From: Pseudomonas moorei
Lineage (GTDB): Bacteria > Pseudomonadota > Gammaproteobacteria > Pseudomonadales > Pseudomonadaceae
NCBI RefSeq assembly: GCF_008801475.1
Contig: NZ_VZPP01000026.1
Span: forward strand, 1 to 45,705
Direction of reading: 5' to 3'
DNA: 45,705 nt
The position numbers and the translations under genes are program-made. This document shows, piece by piece, positions 20,794-28,983 of this stretch (position 1 is the stretch's first letter; every line of letters starts with the position of its first letter). Below the pieces are notes generated by a model, which worked only from the letters and a program-made list of their open reading frames with translations, was not told the DNA's origin and did not search any database.

Positions 20794-21396
20794 ATGCAAT
20801 TAAATGTAAATGACGCTCAAGCGATCGAAGTTTCCGAACTGACATTTGGCGGCGAATTCAACGAGACGCTGGTTCACCAAGCAGTCGTGGCCTACATGGC
20901 TGGCGGCCGTCAAGGTAGCAAGCAGCAAAAGACCCGTTCCGACGTTTCTGGTGGCGGTAAGCGCCCATGGCGTCAGAAAGGTACTGGCCGTGCTCGTGCC
21001 GGTACTATCCGTAGCCCAATCTGGCGTGGCGGCGGTACCACTTTCGCAGCTCGTCCTCAGGATCACTCCCAGAAGCTGAACAAGAAGATGTATCGCGCAG
21101 CAATGCGTTCCATTCTTGCTGAGCTGGTGCGTACTGATCGTCTGGTCGTGGTTCAGGATTTCGCTGTTGAAACGCCGAAAACCAAAGACCTGCTGGGCAA
21201 GCTGAACAACATGAGCCTGACCGATGTATTGATCGTGTCGGACGCTGTTGATCAGAACCTGTACCTGGCTGCTCGTAACCTGCCACACGTAGATGTACGT
21301 GATGTGCAAGGTTCCGATCCAGTTAGTCTGATCGCATACGACAAGGTGTTGATCACCGTGTCGGCCGTGAAGAAATTCGAGGAGCTGCTGGGATGA
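20794..21396 (+). CDS. rplD: 50S ribosomal protein L4
   Basis: A 200-residue L4, whose extended loop lines the peptide exit tunnel. [20 protein letters not shown], the loop region, is intact with no macrolide-type change apparent. In E. coli L4 represses the S10 operon at transcription and translation; this cannot be judged here. Its last codons overlap rplW by 4 bp (ATGA). Confidence 0.97.
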
Positions 21397-21692
21397 ACCA
21401 GGAACGCGTATTTAAAGTTCTGCTTGGCCCGCACGTTTCCGAGAAGGCTACGGTTCTGGCAGACAAGAAAGGCCAGTTCGTTTTCAAGGTTGCTACTGAT
21501 GCAACCAAGCTGGAAATCAAGAAGGCCGTCGAAAGCCTGTTCAGCGTGAAAGTAGAGCGCGTCACTACCCTGAACGTTCTGGGTAAGAGCAAGCGCACTG
21601 CTCGCGGTCTGGGCAAGCGTAATGACTGGAAGAAGGCAGTTATCTCCCTTCAGCCAGGCCAAGATCTCGATTTCAGCAGCAGTGCTGAGTAA
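21393..21692 (+). CDS. rplW: 50S ribosomal protein L23
   Basis: A 99-residue L23 at the tunnel exit, the docking site for trigger factor and SRP. It has the typical [11 protein letters not shown]-terminal segment and the [19 protein letters not shown] region. The ATG overlaps the rplD stop, indicating coupled translation. Confidence 0.97.
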
Positions 21693-21706
21693 GGAAGGGG
21701 TGCATC

Positions 21707-22531
21707 ATGGCAATCGTTAAATGCAAACCGACTTCCCCTGGCCGCCGTTTTGTGGTCAAGGTGGTCAACCAGGAGCTGCATAAAGGCGCTCCTCACGCAC
21801 CGCTGCTCGAGAAGAAATCGAAGTCTGGTGGTCGTAACAACAATGGCCGTATTACCACTCGTCACATCGGTGGTGGTCATAAGCAGCATTATCGTCTGGT
21901 CGATTTCCGTCGCAACGACAAAGATGGCATCGCTGCCACTGTCGAGCGTATCGAATACGATCCAAACCGTACTGCTCACATCGCTCTGCTGCTGTACGCA
22001 GATGGCGAGCGTCGCTACATCATCGCCCCTAAAGGCGTGAGCGCTGGCGACCAGCTGATCGCAGGTGCTCTGGCACCGATCAAGCCGGGCAACGCTCTGC
22101 AACTGCGTAACATTCCAGTTGGTAGCACCGTACACGGCATCGAATTGAAGCCAGGTAAAGGCGCACAGATCGCTCGTTCCGCTGGTGCTTCGGCTCAGCT
22201 GATCGCTCGTGAAGGTGTCTACGTGACCCTGCGTCTGCGTTCTGGTGAGATGCGTAAAGTGCTGGCTGAATGCCGCGCGACCCTGGGCGAAGTCTCGAAC
22301 TCCGAGCACAGCCTGCGTTCGCTGGGTAAAGCTGGTGCCAAACGCTGGCGTGGCGTTCGCCCAACCGTTCGTGGTGTTGCCATGAACCCGGTTGACCACC
22401 CACATGGTGGTGGTGAAGGTCGTACCTCTGGTGGTCGTCATCCGGTATCGCCATGGGGCTTCCCGACTAAGGGCGCGAAGACTCGTGGTAATAAGCGTAC
22501 CGACAAAATGATCGTCCGTCGTCGCAAGTAA
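21707..22531 (+). CDS. rplB: 50S ribosomal protein L2
   Basis: A 274-residue L2, required for subunit association and peptidyl-transferase activity. The conserved [20 protein letters not shown] segment near the C-terminus includes the functionally important histidine. It lies 14 bp after rplW. Confidence 0.98.
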
Positions 22532-22547
22532 ATAGAGGGATACGACA

Positions 22548-22823
22548 GTGCCACGTTCTCTGAAAAAAGGTCCTTTTATCGATCTTCACCTACTGAAGAA
22601 GATCGAAGTGGCGGCGGAAAAGAACGATCGCAAACCAGTTAAAACCTGGTCGCGTCGCTCGATGATCCTGCCACAAATGGTCGGTCTGACCATCGCAGTA
22701 CACAACGGTCGTCAACACGTCCCAGTTCTCGTTAACGAAGACATGGTCGGCCACAAACTGGGCGAGTTCGCCGGTACCCGCACTTATCGCGGGCACGTGG
22801 CAGACAAGAAAGCCAAGCGTTAA
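22548..22823 (+). CDS. rpsS: 30S ribosomal protein S19
   Basis: A 91-residue S19 in the 30S head, which contacts the A-site finger. MPRSLKKGPFIDLHLLKK and the C-terminal GEFAGTRTYRGHVADKKAKR are diagnostic. The start is GTG 22548, which fits the canonical N-terminus. Confidence 0.97.
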   Translation: MPRSLKKGPFIDLHLLKKIEVAAEKNDRKPVKTWSRRSMILPQMVGLTIAVHNGRQHVPVLVNEDMVGHKLGEFAGTRTYRGHVADKKAKR

Positions 22824-22834
22824 GGGGTTAGGAA

Positions 22835-23167
22835 ATGGAAGTAGCCGCTAAGTTGTCGGGCGCTCGAATCTCCGCCCAGAAAGCCCGCTTGGTCGCCGAC
22901 CAGATCCGCGGGAAGAAGGTGGGCGAAGCGCTCAACCTGTTGGCTTTCAGCAGTAAGAAAGCCGCCGAGATCATGAAGAAAGTGCTGGAGTCGGCCGTAG
23001 CCAACGCCGAGCATAACGAAGGCGCAGACGTTGATGACCTGAAAGTCAGCACCGTTTTCGTTAACGAAGGGCGTTCGCTGAAGCGCATCATGCCGCGTGC
23101 CAAAGGCCGTGCTGATCGCATCGTCAAGCGGTCTTGCCATATCACTGTCAAGGTTGCTGACAAGTAA
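22835..23167 (+). CDS. rplV: 50S ribosomal protein L22
   Basis: A 110-residue L22, whose beta-hairpin lines the exit tunnel. The [20 protein letters not shown] start and the hairpin region [17 protein letters not shown] are typical, with no deletion of the macrolide-resistance type. Confidence 0.97.
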
Positions 23168-23180
23168 CGGAGTCGAAGAG

Positions 23181-23867
23181 ATGGGTCAGAAAGTACATCC
23201 CATTGGCATTCGCCTGGGAATCGTCAAGGAGCACACCTCCGTCTGGTACGCAGACGGTCGGACTTATGCGGACTACTTGTTCGCTGATCTGAAGGTGCGT
23301 GAGTATCTCCAAGACAAACTAAAAAGCGCGTCCGTAAGCCGTATCGATATCCATCGTCCGGCCCAAACTGCACGTATCACCATCCACACCGCTCGTCCAG
23401 GTATCGTTATCGGGAAGAAAGGTGAAGATGTTGAGAAACTGCGCCAGGACCTGACCAAGCAAATGGGTGTGCCTGTGCACATCAATATCGAAGAGATCCG
23501 CAAGCCGGAACTCGACGGTATGCTGGTTGCGCAGAGCGTAGCTCAGCAGCTGGAGCGTCGCGTTATGTTCCGTCGCGCCATGAAGCGCGCTGTACAGAAC
23601 GCAATGCGCATTGGTGCCAAAGGCATCAAAATCCAAGTGAGCGGTCGTCTCGGCGGTGCTGAAATCGCACGTACTGAATGGTATCGCGAAGGTCGTGTGC
23701 CACTGCACACCCTGCGTGCCGACATCGACTATGCCAACTACGAAGCTCACACCACCTACGGTGTGATCGGTGTAAAGGTTTGGATCTTCAAAGGCGAAGT
23801 AATTGGTGGTCGCCAAGAAGAACTGAAACCACAAGCACCAGCGCCTCGTAAAAAAGCTGCTAAGTAA
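23181..23867 (+). CDS. rpsC: 30S ribosomal protein S3
   Basis: A 228-residue S3, part of the mRNA entry channel and helicase. It has a KH domain ([14 protein letters not shown]) and a C-terminal S3 domain. The frame is open back into rplV (23097), but ATG 23181 gives [13 protein letters not shown] and follows a GGAG motif, so the longer start was rejected. Confidence 0.97.
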
Positions 23868-23879
23868 GGGGTACGCCAA

Positions 23880-24293
23880 ATGTTGCAACCAAAGCGTACG
23901 AAGTTCCGCAAGCAAATGACTGGTCACAACCGTGGCCTGGCATTGCGCGGTAGCAAAGTCAGCTTCGGCGAGTTCGCGCTGAAGTCTGTTGCTCGTGGTC
24001 GTCTCACCGCTCGTCAGATCGAGTCAGCGCGTCGTGCTCTGACCCGTCACGTAAAACGTGGTGGCAAGATCTGGATCCGTGTATTCCCGGACAAGCCTAT
24101 TTCCAAGAAGCCACTCGAAGTTCGGATGGGTAAAGGTAAGGGTAACGTCGAATACTGGGTTGCCCAGATTCAGCCAGGCAAAGTCCTGTATGAAATCGAG
24201 GGTGTTTCTGAAGAGCTGGCGCGTGAGGCTTTCGCCCTGGCTGCTGCAAAGCTGCCGCTCGCCACCTCCTTTGTTAAACGGACGGTGATGTGA
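23880..24293 (+). CDS. rplP: 50S ribosomal protein L16
   Basis: A 137-residue L16, which organises the A-site tRNA elbow region. [20 protein letters not shown] and the [19 protein letters not shown] segment (site of Arg hydroxylation in E. coli) are present. The stop TGA overlaps the rpmC ATG by one base. Confidence 0.97.
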
Positions 24294-24484
24294 TGAAAGC
24301 GAATGAACTTCGTGAAAAATCCGCACAGCAGCTGAACGAGCAACTGCTCGGCTTGCTGCGCGACCAGTTCAATCTGCGTATGCAGAAAGCAACTGGCCAG
24401 TTGGGGCAGTCTCATCTGCTCTCGCAAGTTAAGCGTGACATCGCTCGCGTGAAGACTGTGCTCAACCAGCAGGCAGGTAAGTAA
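24293..24484 (+). CDS. rpmC: 50S ribosomal protein L29
   Basis: A 63-residue L29 at the tunnel exit, in contact with L23. [20 protein letters not shown] and the C-terminal [15 protein letters not shown] are typical. ATG 24293 overlaps the rplP stop (TGATG). A GTG one codon earlier would give MMKAN and is less likely. Confidence 0.95.
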
Positions 24485-24486
24485 TC

Positions 24487-24753
24487 ATGGCTGAAGCCGA
24501 AAAAACTGTCCGTACGCTGACTGGCCGTGTTGTCAGCGACAAGATGGACAAAACCATCACCGTTCTGATCGAGCGTCGCGTTAAGCACCCGATCTACGGT
24601 AAATACGTTAAGCGTTCGACTAAGCTGCACGCGCACGACGAAACCAATCAGTGCCACATTGGCGACAAAGTCACTATTCGTGAAACTCGTCCTTTGGCCA
24701 AGACCAAGTCTTGGGCGCTGGTTGATGTTCTCGAACGCGCTGTGGAAGTCTAA
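24487..24753 (+). CDS. rpsQ: 30S ribosomal protein S17
   Basis: An 88-residue OB-fold primary 16S rRNA binder. GRVVSDKMDKTITVLIERRV and the HDETNQCHIGDKVTIRETRP segment are diagnostic. It starts 2 bp after rpmC and is the last gene of the classical S10 operon. No terminator is visible before rplN, so S10 and spc genes may be cotranscribed here. Confidence 0.97.
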   Translation: MAEAEKTVRTLTGRVVSDKMDKTITVLIERRVKHPIYGKYVKRSTKLHAHDETNQCHIGDKVTIRETRPLAKTKSWALVDVLERAVEV

Positions 24754-24776
24754 GGACTAGGGGTCGGAGAAATTAT

Positions 24777-25145
24777 ATGATTCAGACTCAATCCATGCTC
24801 GATGTGGCCGATAACAGCGGCGCTCGCCGCGTTATGTGCATCAAGGTGCTGGGTGGCTCCCATCGTCGTTACGCTGGTATCGGTGACATCATCAAAGTAA
24901 CCGTCAAGGAAGCAATTCCTCGCGGTAAAGTGAAAAAAGGCCAAGTGATGACTGCTGTTGTAGTCCGCACTCGTCACGGCGTACGTCGTGCTGATGGCTC
25001 CATTATCCGCTTTGATGGCAACGCTGCTGTTCTTCTGAACAACAAGCAAGAGCCAATCGGCACCCGTATCTTTGGGCCAGTGACCCGTGAACTTCGTACT
25101 GAGAAGTTCATGAAGATCGTCTCGCTCGCCCCAGAAGTGCTGTAA
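24777..25145 (+). CDS. rplN: 50S ribosomal protein L14
   Basis: A 122-residue L14 of the subunit interface, where silencing factor RsfS binds. MIQTQSMLDVADNSGARRVM is diagnostic. It is the first gene of the spc cluster. The 23-bp gap from rpsQ leaves no room for a separate promoter other than inside rpsQ. Confidence 0.98.
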   Translation: MIQTQSMLDVADNSGARRVMCIKVLGGSHRRYAGIGDIIKVTVKEAIPRGKVKKGQVMTAVVVRTRHGVRRADGSIIRFDGNAAVLLNNKQEPIGTRIFGPVTRELRTEKFMKIVSLAPEVL

Positions 25146-25156
25146 GGAGATCCGAC

Positions 25157-25471
25157 ATGCAAAAGATTCGTCGTGACGACGAGATCATCGTGATCGCCGG
25201 CAAAGACAAAGGTAAGCGCGGTAAGGTGCTGAAGGTTCTTGCTGACAACCGTCTGGTTGTTGGTGGTCTGAACCTGGTCAAGCGCCATACCAAGCCTAAC
25301 CCGATGTCGGGCGTACAAGGCGGTATCGTCGAGAAAGAAGCGCCACTGCACGCTTCCAACGTCGCCATTTTCAACGGCGAAACCAACAAGGCTGACCGCG
25401 TTGGTTTCAAGGTAGAAGACGGTAAGAAAATTCGTGTCTTCAAGTCGACCCAAAAAGCGGTTGATGCTTGA
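25157..25471 (+). CDS. rplX: 50S ribosomal protein L24
   Basis: A 104-residue assembly-initiator protein with an N-terminal KOW motif (IVIAGKDKGKRGKVLKVL, about residues 11-28). RHTKPNPMSGVQGGIVEKEA is typical. It lies between rplN and rplE with short gaps. Confidence 0.97.
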   Translation: MQKIRRDDEIIVIAGKDKGKRGKVLKVLADNRLVVGGLNLVKRHTKPNPMSGVQGGIVEKEAPLHASNVAIFNGETNKADRVGFKVEDGKKIRVFKSTQKAVDA

Positions 25472-25491
25472 ACACTGCTAGGTAGAAGACC

Positions 25492-26031
25492 ATGGCACGA
25501 CTAAAAGAGATTTACCGGAAGGAAATCGCTCCGAAACTTAAGGAAGAACTTAAGCTTTCGAACGTGATGGAAGTTCCGCGCGTTACCAAAATCACCCTGA
25601 ACATGGGTCTGGGCGAAGCGATCGGCGACAAAAAAGTCATCGAGCACGCTGTTGCTGACCTGGAAAAGATCACCGGCCAGAAAGTCGTTGTGACCTACGC
25701 TCGCAAATCCATCGCTGGCTTTAAAGTCCGTGAAGGTTGGCCGATCGGCGTCAAAGTGACCCTGCGCCGTGAGCGTATGTACGAGTTCCTGGATCGTCTG
25801 CTGTCGATCTCCCTGCCACGGGTTCGCGACTTCCGCGGCCTGAATGCCAAGTCCTTCGATGGTCGTGGTAACTACAGCATGGGCGTGAAAGAGCAGATCA
25901 TCTTCCCGGAAATCGACTACGACAAGATCGATGCTCTCCGCGGTCTGGACATCACCCTGACCACCACTGCCAAGAACGATGATGAAGGCCGCGCTCTGCT
26001 GCGTGCGTTCAAATTCCCGTTCCGCAACTGA
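25492..26031 (+). CDS. rplE: 50S ribosomal protein L5
   Basis: A 179-residue 5S rRNA-binding protein that contacts P-site tRNA and bridges to S13. NMGLGEAIGDKKVIEHAVAD and the FRGLNAKSFDGRGNYSMGVK segment are diagnostic. In E. coli, S8 represses the spc operon by binding at the start of rplE mRNA; no equivalent stem was established here. Confidence 0.97.
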   Translation: MARLKEIYRKEIAPKLKEELKLSNVMEVPRVTKITLNMGLGEAIGDKKVIEHAVADLEKITGQKVVVTYARKSIAGFKVREGWPIGVKVTLRRERMYEFLDRLLSISLPRVRDFRGLNAKSFDGRGNYSMGVKEQIIFPEIDYDKIDALRGLDITLTTTAKNDDEGRALLRAFKFPFRN

Positions 26032-26044
26032 TTGGAGTAGGACC

Positions 26045-26350
26045 ATGGCCAAGATGAGCATGAAAAACCGCGAGCTGAAGCGTCAGCTCACGGTTGCCAA
26101 GTACGCCAAAAAGCGTGCAGCACTGAAAGCTATCATCGTTGATCTGAACGCAAGTCCAGAAGCGCGTTGGGAAGCTACAGTAGCACTGCAGAAGCAGCCA
26201 CGTGACGCAAGCGCTTCGCGCATGCGTAACCGCTGCCGCCTGACCGGTCGTCCACACGGCGTTTACCGCAAGTTCGGCCTCGGTCGTAACAAACTGCGTG
26301 AAGCGGCAATGCGTGGTGACGTACCTGGTCTGGTTAAAGCCAGCTGGTAA
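26045..26350 (+). CDS. rpsN: 30S ribosomal protein S14 (zinc-independent form)
   Basis: A 101-residue S14. The long form without CxxC zinc knuckles is seen: the C-terminal part reads RNRCRLTGRPHGVYRKFGL. The frame is open to 25979 inside rplE, but ATG 26045 with GGAGTAGG upstream gives the canonical MAKMSMKNRELKRQ. It is followed by an unusually long 209-bp gap with a hairpin and a promoter before rpsH. Confidence 0.97.
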   Translation: MAKMSMKNRELKRQLTVAKYAKKRAALKAIIVDLNASPEARWEATVALQKQPRDASASRMRNRCRLTGRPHGVYRKFGLGRNKLREAAMRGDVPGLVKASW

Positions 26351-26368
26351 GTACTGTCAAAGTCTCGG

Positions 26369-26392
26369 TGTTCAGGATTGCAAGATCCTGAC
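26369..26392 (+). other. Stem-loop after rpsN
   Basis: TCAGGAT (26372-26378) pairs with ATCCTGA (26385-26391) across a TGCAAG loop. No T-run follows. It may be a 3'-end or regulatory element in the rpsN-rpsH spacer. Confidence 0.4.
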
Positions 26393-26412
26393 CGCCGGTG
26401 GCCTTGAATCTG

Positions 26413-26443
26413 GATCAAGCCCCTTTTGGGGCTTGATTCATTT
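26413..26443 (+). terminator. Terminator-like hairpin between rpsN and rpsH
   Basis: GATCAAGCCCC (26413-26423) pairs with GGGGCTTGATT (26428-26438 region) around TTTT, and ATTCATTT follows. The stem is strong but the T-run is poor, so termination is probably partial. Confidence 0.65.
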
Positions 26444-26461
26444 CTGGGGTGTGTCTAGAAT
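26433..26461 (+). promoter_or_regulatory. Candidate internal spc promoter for rpsH
   Basis: TTGATT (26433-26438), a 17-bp spacer and TAGAAT (26456-26461). The -35 lies in the right arm of the preceding hairpin. About 90 nt of leader precede rpsH. Confidence 0.6.
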
Positions 26462-26559
26462 ACCCGGCTCGCCTGAGCCCGTGTTTTCTATGCTCGGAGA
26501 TTCTCGGCGACACGTAGTAGCCGCAAGGCTAATTTTTCTGTATTAGGAGCGTCTAGCCC

Positions 26560-26952
26560 ATGAGTATGCAGGACCCGTTAGCGGACATGCTAACTCGAAT
26601 CCGTAATGCCCAGATGGCTGAAAAGTCCGTCGTAAGCATGCCATCTTCCACGTTGAAGGTAGCTGTTGCCAAAGTCCTGAAGGACGAAGGTTACATCGCG
26701 GGTTATCAGATCAGCAGCGAAACCAAACCACTGCTGTCTATCGAGCTGAAATACTTCGAAGGCCGTCCGGTTATCGAAGAAGTGAAGCGCGTTAGCCGTC
26801 CAGGTCTGCGTCAGTACAAGTCCGTCGAAGATCTGCCGAAAGTTCGTGGCGGTCTCGGTGTGTCTATCGTCTCCACCAACAAAGGTGTGATGACTGATCG
26901 TGCTGCGCGCGCTGCCGGTGTCGGCGGCGAAGTTCTTTGCACTGTGTTCTAA
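26560..26952 (+). CDS. rpsH: 30S ribosomal protein S8
   Basis: A 130-residue primary binder of 16S rRNA helix 21. MSMQDPLADMLTRIRNAQ and the C-terminal GVMTDRAARAAGVGGEVLC are diagnostic. The ribosome-binding site TTAGGAG precedes the ATG. In E. coli, S8 is the repressor of the spc operon. Here it begins a transcription unit with its own candidate promoter. Confidence 0.97.
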   Translation: MSMQDPLADMLTRIRNAQMAEKSVVSMPSSTLKVAVAKVLKDEGYIAGYQISSETKPLLSIELKYFEGRPVIEEVKRVSRPGLRQYKSVEDLPKVRGGLGVSIVSTNKGVMTDRAARAAGVGGEVLCTVF

Positions 26953-26964
26953 GGGGGGATAAGC

Positions 26965-27498
26965 ATGTCTCGCGTCGCTAAGAACCCCGTTAAGCTGCCA
27001 GCCGGTGTCGAAGTAAAATTCGCAGGCCAACAGCTTTCGGTGAAGGGTGCCAAGGGCACTCTCGAACTGAACATCCATTCGTCCGTTGAGATCGTTGAAG
27101 AGGCTGGTGAGCTGCGTTTTGCTGCTCGCAATGGCGATCAACAGACTCGCGCAATGGCTGGTACCACTCGTGCGTTGGTAAACAACATGGTCCAAGGCGT
27201 AAGCCAAGGCTTCGAGCGCAAGCTCCAGCTGGTCGGTGTTGGTTACAAAGCGCAAGCAAAAGGCACAGTGCTGAACCTGGCTCTTGGCTTCTCGCATCCA
27301 GTGGATTACGAACTGCCGGAAGGCATCACCGCTGAGACTCCTAGCCAGACCGATATCCTGATCAAGGGCATCGACAAGCAGCTGGTAGGTCAAGTGGCCG
27401 CCGAGATCCGCGACTTCCGTCCACCAGAGCCGTACAAAGGCAAAGGTGTGCGCTACGCGGACGAAGTCGTCCGTCGTAAAGAAGCCAAGAAGAAGTAG
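26965..27498 (+). CDS. rplF: 50S ribosomal protein L6
   Basis: A 177-residue protein near the factor-binding site, built of two similar domains. MSRVAKNPVKLPAGVEV and the C-terminal RPPEPYKGKGVRYADEVVRR are diagnostic. It lies 12 bp after rpsH. Confidence 0.98.
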   Translation: MSRVAKNPVKLPAGVEVKFAGQQLSVKGAKGTLELNIHSSVEIVEEAGELRFAARNGDQQTRAMAGTTRALVNNMVQGVSQGFERKLQLVGVGYKAQAKGTVLNLALGFSHPVDYELPEGITAETPSQTDILIKGIDKQLVGQVAAEIRDFRPPEPYKGKGVRYADEVVRRKEAKKK

Positions 27499-27508
27499 GG
27501 CATAGCAA

Positions 27509-27859
27509 ATGACCGACAAAAAAGTTACTCGACTGCGTCGCGCTCGCAAAGCACGCCTGAAAATGCACGAACTCGAAGTCGTGCGTCTCTGCGTGTTCCG
27601 CTCTTCGCAGCACATCTACGCCCAGGTCATTTCGGCCGACGGCAACAAAGTCCTGGCAAGCGCCTCGACTTTGGATAAAGAACTGCGTGATGGCGCCACT
27701 GGCAACATCGACGCGGCCACTAAGGTTGGCCAGCTGGTCGCTACGCGTGCTAAGGCCGCTGGCGTCTCGCAGGTGGCTTTCGACCGCTCTGGCTTCAAGT
27801 ACCACGGCCGCGTTAAAGCGCTGGCTGATGCTGCTCGTGAAGCTGGGCTGGAGTTCTAA
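27509..27859 (+). CDS. rplR: 50S ribosomal protein L18
   Basis: A 116-residue 5S rRNA-binding protein of the central protuberance. ARKARLKMHELEVVRLCVFR and the C-terminal FDRSGFKYHGRVKALADAAR are typical. It is tightly spaced with rplF (10 bp) and rpsE (3 bp). Confidence 0.97.
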   Translation: MTDKKVTRLRRARKARLKMHELEVVRLCVFRSSQHIYAQVISADGNKVLASASTLDKELRDGATGNIDAATKVGQLVATRAKAAGVSQVAFDRSGFKYHGRVKALADAAREAGLEF

Positions 27860-27862
27860 GTT

Positions 27863-28363
27863 ATGTCAAATAACGACCAAAAGCGCGACGAAGGCTACAT
27901 CGAGAAGCTGGTTCAAGTTAACCGCGTAGCCAAAACCGTTAAAGGCGGCCGTATCTTCACTTTCACCGCGTTGACCGTGGTTGGTGATGGTAAAGGGCGT
28001 GTTGGCTTCGGCCGTGGCAAGTCGCGTGAAGTGCCTGCTGCGATCCAGAAGGCAATGGAAGCTGCTCGCCGCAACATGATCCAGGTTGATCTGAACGGCA
28101 CCACTCTGCAGTACGCAATGAAGTCCGCTCACGGCGCTTCGAAGGTGTACATGCAGCCTGCTTCTGAAGGTACCGGTATCATCGCTGGCGGCGCTATGCG
28201 TGCCGTTCTCGAAGTTGCTGGCGTTCAGAACGTTCTGGCCAAGTGCTACGGCTCGACTAACCCGGTAAACGTGGTTCACGCCACTTTCAAAGGTTTGAAA
28301 GCTATGCAGTCTCCTGAATCCATTGCCGCCAAGCGTGGCAAAAGCGTCAAGGAGATCTTCTGA
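27863..28363 (+). CDS. rpsE: 30S ribosomal protein S5
   Basis: A 166-residue S5 of the mRNA entry site and accuracy centre. The N-terminal dsRNA-binding-like domain contains [20 protein letters not shown], with [17 protein letters not shown] after it; the spectinomycin loop looks unaltered. The C-terminal segment ends [12 protein letters not shown]. Confidence 0.97.
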
Positions 28364-28365
28364 TC

Positions 28366-28542
28366 ATGGCTACCGTTAAAGTTACGCTGATCAAAAGCAT
28401 GACCGGCCGCATCCCTAACCACAAACTGTGCGTTAAGGGTCTGGGTCTGCGTCGCATCGGTCACACTGTAGAAGTCCAGGATACTCCCGAGAATCGCGGG
28501 ATGATCAACAAGGCTTACTACATGCTGCGTGTCGAGGGTTAA
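28366..28542 (+). CDS. rpmD: 50S ribosomal protein L30
   Basis: A short 58-residue gene, read directly from the sequence between rpsE and rplO. It starts [20 protein letters not shown] and ends [11 protein letters not shown]. Gaps of 2 bp to rpsE and 3 bp to rplO show tight coupling within the spc operon. Confidence 0.97.
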
Positions 28543-28545
28543 TCG

Positions 28546-28983
28546 ATGAAACTCAATGATCTGAGTCCAGCGCCGGGTTCCCGTCGCGAAAAGCATCGTC
28601 CGGGCCGTGGTATCGGTAGTGGTTTGGGTAAGACTGGTGGCCGTGGTCACAAAGGTCAGACTTCCCGCTCCGGTGGCACCATTGCTCCAGGCTTTGAAGG
28701 CGGTCAACAGCCGCTGCATCGTCGCCTGCCGAAGTTCGGTTTTGTTTCCCTGAAGGCCATGGATCGCGCAGAAGTGCGTCTGTCCGAGCTGGCTAAAGTG
28801 GAAGGCGACATCGTCACCGTGCAGTCCCTGAAAGATGCCAACGTGATCAACGTCAACGTACAGCGTGTGAAAATCATGCTGTCCGGTGAAGTGACTCGCG
28901 CTGTCACTATCGGCAAGGGAATCGGCGCCACCAAAGGTGCGCGTGCGGCTATCGAAGCAGCTGGCGGCAAGTTCGAGGAATAA
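28546..28983 (+). CDS. rplO: 50S ribosomal protein L15
   Basis: A 145-residue late assembly protein. The glycine-rich N-terminal region GRGIGSGLGKTGGRGHKGQ and the FEGGQQPLHRRLPKFGF segment are diagnostic. Its stop codon directly abuts the secY ATG (TAAATG). Confidence 0.97.
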   Translation: MKLNDLSPAPGSRREKHRPGRGIGSGLGKTGGRGHKGQTSRSGGTIAPGFEGGQQPLHRRLPKFGFVSLKAMDRAEVRLSELAKVEGDIVTVQSLKDANVINVNVQRVKIMLSGEVTRAVTIGKGIGATKGARAAIEAAGGKFEE

